This document shows, one piece after another, positions 14,433 to 15,546 of a stretch of 15,546 nucleotides of DNA. The notes below the pieces were generated by a model. That model was not told where the DNA came from. It saw only the letters and a program-made list of their open reading frames with translations, and did no database searches. Numbering within the stretch: the first letter of the stretch is position 1; each line of letters begins with the position of its first letter. The DNA comes from CAYLJO01 sp964383905. Its GTDB lineage: Bacteria; Acidobacteriota; Blastocatellia; Pyrinomonadales; Pyrinomonadaceae. The stretch lies in contig CAYLJO010000151.1 in NCBI GenBank assembly GCA_964383905.1, forward strand, positions 1 to 15,546, written 5' to 3'. The position numbers and the translations under genes are program-made.

Positions 14433-15377
14433 TCAGGTGGCGCTCTCATTTCGCACAATCTGCTTGTAGGCTGACGGCGCGAGACTCCGCGCCAGTGCCA
14501 GATTCTCCGTCTCGGACAGTTCCGACACCACGAAGACGGCGTGGCGCGGAGTCTCGAAACATGAGACTTGGTAGCCCTCAAATTGAGAACAGGCGACGAC
14601 CTGTCGGTCGGGGTCGGTCAGCGTTCGGCTACCGCCGGCGCTTGATTTATCGGAGCGATCCAGGTCCGTCACCAGAAACGAGACGAGACGCCCCTGATAC
14701 TTGAGCACGATATGCGCGAAACGCCTCCCCTGATAGACGCATGAATGCGCTTCGACAAACTCGACCGGCTCGGTCTGCTGCGACAAGACAGCCTTCGTCA
14801 AATCAAGGTATACGCGGTCATACCTGCGTCCGGCCTCATCCAGATCGATCGGCCGTTCGGACAGGCGAAACTTCACGGCGCAGTTCTGGTGATCGCCGGC
14901 AGCGCTTTCCGCCAGCTCAGCTTTCGCGATCCGGACCGGCATCCCGGAATCCGTCTTGGGGGAAGGGGGCGTCGAAGGCTCCGTACCCCCTGACGCTTGT
15001 CTCGCCGTGACTTCTCGTGAGTCGGGGCGACGCGATTGCTCCCGTACGAGCCACGCGAGGCTCAACGCTGCAGCTATAGAGAGACAAGCGGCGAGCGCTA
15101 ACCAGACCTTGCGATGTCCGAAGCGGCCTCCCTGTTCAGACCGTGCGGCAGCCTGAAGACGTGTCCGGAGACGCCCTGCAAACTCCGGCCGGATCTGCAT
15201 CTCGGGCGCCCCGGCAAACGCCGCCTTCAATTTAGCTCGCACTTCGCGGCGCGCGGCCAGCTCACGCCGGCAGTCGCTGCAGCCCTCCAGGTGGCGTAGG
15301 ACGTCGTGGTTGGTTTCAACCGTCAGCTCGTCACCGAGATATGAATCCGCAATTTCGCGAAAATCACAACACCGCAT
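14433..15377 (-). CDS. Transmembrane anti-sigma factor with zinc finger (zf-HC2/ZAS)
   Basis: It is predicted to hold the ECF sigma factor encoded upstream. ATG 15377 (314 residues) has AAGGGG nine bases upstream. ATG 15395 and GTG 15398 also lie in frame; the latter would overlap the sigma stop by one base. The N-terminal zf-HC2 domain shows CC at 3-4, a SYLGDELTVE stretch, and the zinc motif His29-x3-Cys33-x2-Cys36 (HLEGCSDC). A single membrane helix follows (about 91-111, VWLALAACLSIAAALSLAWLV), then a Pro/Ser/Thr linker and an extracytoplasmic domain (about 147-310) with four cysteines (166, 213, 263, 273) that I do not recognise. Such layouts allow signals outside the membrane to release the sigma factor. 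The cysteines, and the linked thioredoxin and Msr genes, suggest a redox signal; that is inference. Confidence 0.85.
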   Translation of the reverse strand: MRCCDFREIADSYLGDELTVETNHDVLRHLEGCSDCRRELAARREVRAKLKAAFAGAPEMQIRPEFAGRLRTRLQAAARSEQGGRFGHRKVWLALAACLSIAAALSLAWLVREQSRRPDSREVTARQASGGTEPSTPPSPKTDSGMPVRIAKAELAESAAGDHQNCAVKFRLSERPIDLDEAGRRYDRVYLDLTKAVLSQQTEPVEFVEAHSCVYQGRRFAHIVLKYQGRLVSFLVTDLDRSDKSSAGGSRTLTDPDRQVVACSQFEGYQVSCFETPRHAVFVVSELSETENLALARSLAPSAYKQIVRNESAT

Positions 15378-15397
15378 GTGGTTTGTCCCCTTCATCA

Positions 15398-15546
15398 CTA
15401 GCCTGCCGGCGACCCCGGGGCCTGTGTCTTACCAACCCTTCCGACCCCGCGGGCGTTGGCGTAGCCGGCGAGTTCTGCGCGCAACAGTTTCCGCCCCCGG
15501 GAGAGCCGCGACATCACCGTCCCGACGGGGACTCCCAGGGCCGCCG
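15398..15546 (-). CDS. ECF RNA polymerase sigma factor, C-terminal fragment (window edge)
   Basis: Only the last 48 codons lie in the window, ending at TAG 15400-15398. The readable part begins AALGVPVGTVMSRLSRGRKL, which is the second half of the helix-turn-helix of sigma region 4 (usual form ALGVPxGTVKSRLxRGR), the domain that reads the -35 box. A tail of about 20 Gly/Ala/Arg-rich residues follows. The stop overlaps or directly precedes the anti-sigma starts (TAGTGATG), the usual coupled sigma/anti-sigma layout. The 5' end and the promoter lie beyond the right edge. Canonical RGRxxL is present (RGRKLL). It should act in the cytoplasm with RNA polymerase. Confidence 0.9.
   Translation of the reverse strand, partial: AALGVPVGTVMSRLSRGRKLLRAELAGYANARGVGRVGKTQAPGSPAG

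Overview
The window looks like a chromosomal piece of a GC-rich, Gram-negative-type bacterium, most likely an Acidobacteriota of the Blastocatellia/Pyrinomonadaceae type. The clues are a very long S8 peptidase that carries GLIMTD hexapeptide repeats, a Calx-beta domain and DUF4214 domains, a small exported glycine-zipper protein, Sec and Tat export signals, and a degenerate intergenic repeat seen three times. This taxonomic call rests on remembered family distribution, not on a search. No rRNA, tRNA, CRISPR array, insertion sequence or phage gene was found.

Left part (1-8440). A small zinc-ribbon protein of unknown role (376-903, +) converges on a secreted subtilisin-like peptidase (960-4397, -). 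A roughly 590-base divergent intergenic region separates the peptidase from a membrane HD-GYP/GAF/GGDEF cyclic-di-GMP protein (4984-7476, +). A GNAT acetyltransferase (7484-8440, +) follows 7 bases later and is probably co-transcribed with it.

Middle part (8441-11784), all on the + strand. It holds an exported glycine-zipper protein, a MycE/CmcI-like methyltransferase followed directly by what may be a decapitated glycosyltransferase start, a Spy/CpxP-like periplasmic protein, a possible 34-residue Trp-rich peptide, and an exported DUF3221-like protein. Its intergenic stretches are rich in inverted repeats, including a 104-base structure that starts at the spy stop codon.

Right part (11785-15546), all on the - strand. 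In transcription order this is an ECF sigma factor (C-terminus only, cut by the window edge), a zinc-finger transmembrane anti-sigma factor, an exported TlpA/DipZ-like thioredoxin, a Tat-exported MsrB, a second MsrB without a signal peptide and split by a one-base frameshift, and a Sec-exported MsrA. Read together this is a candidate extracytoplasmic methionine-sulfoxide repair module under its own sigma/anti-sigma switch: the thioredoxin would supply electrons across the envelope, and MsrA and MsrB would repair S- and R-Met-sulfoxide in exported proteins. The exported MsrA has a single cysteine and the Tat MsrB lacks the usual resolving cysteine, so both would have to be reduced directly by a thiol partner. 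I consider this module the most interesting content of the window.
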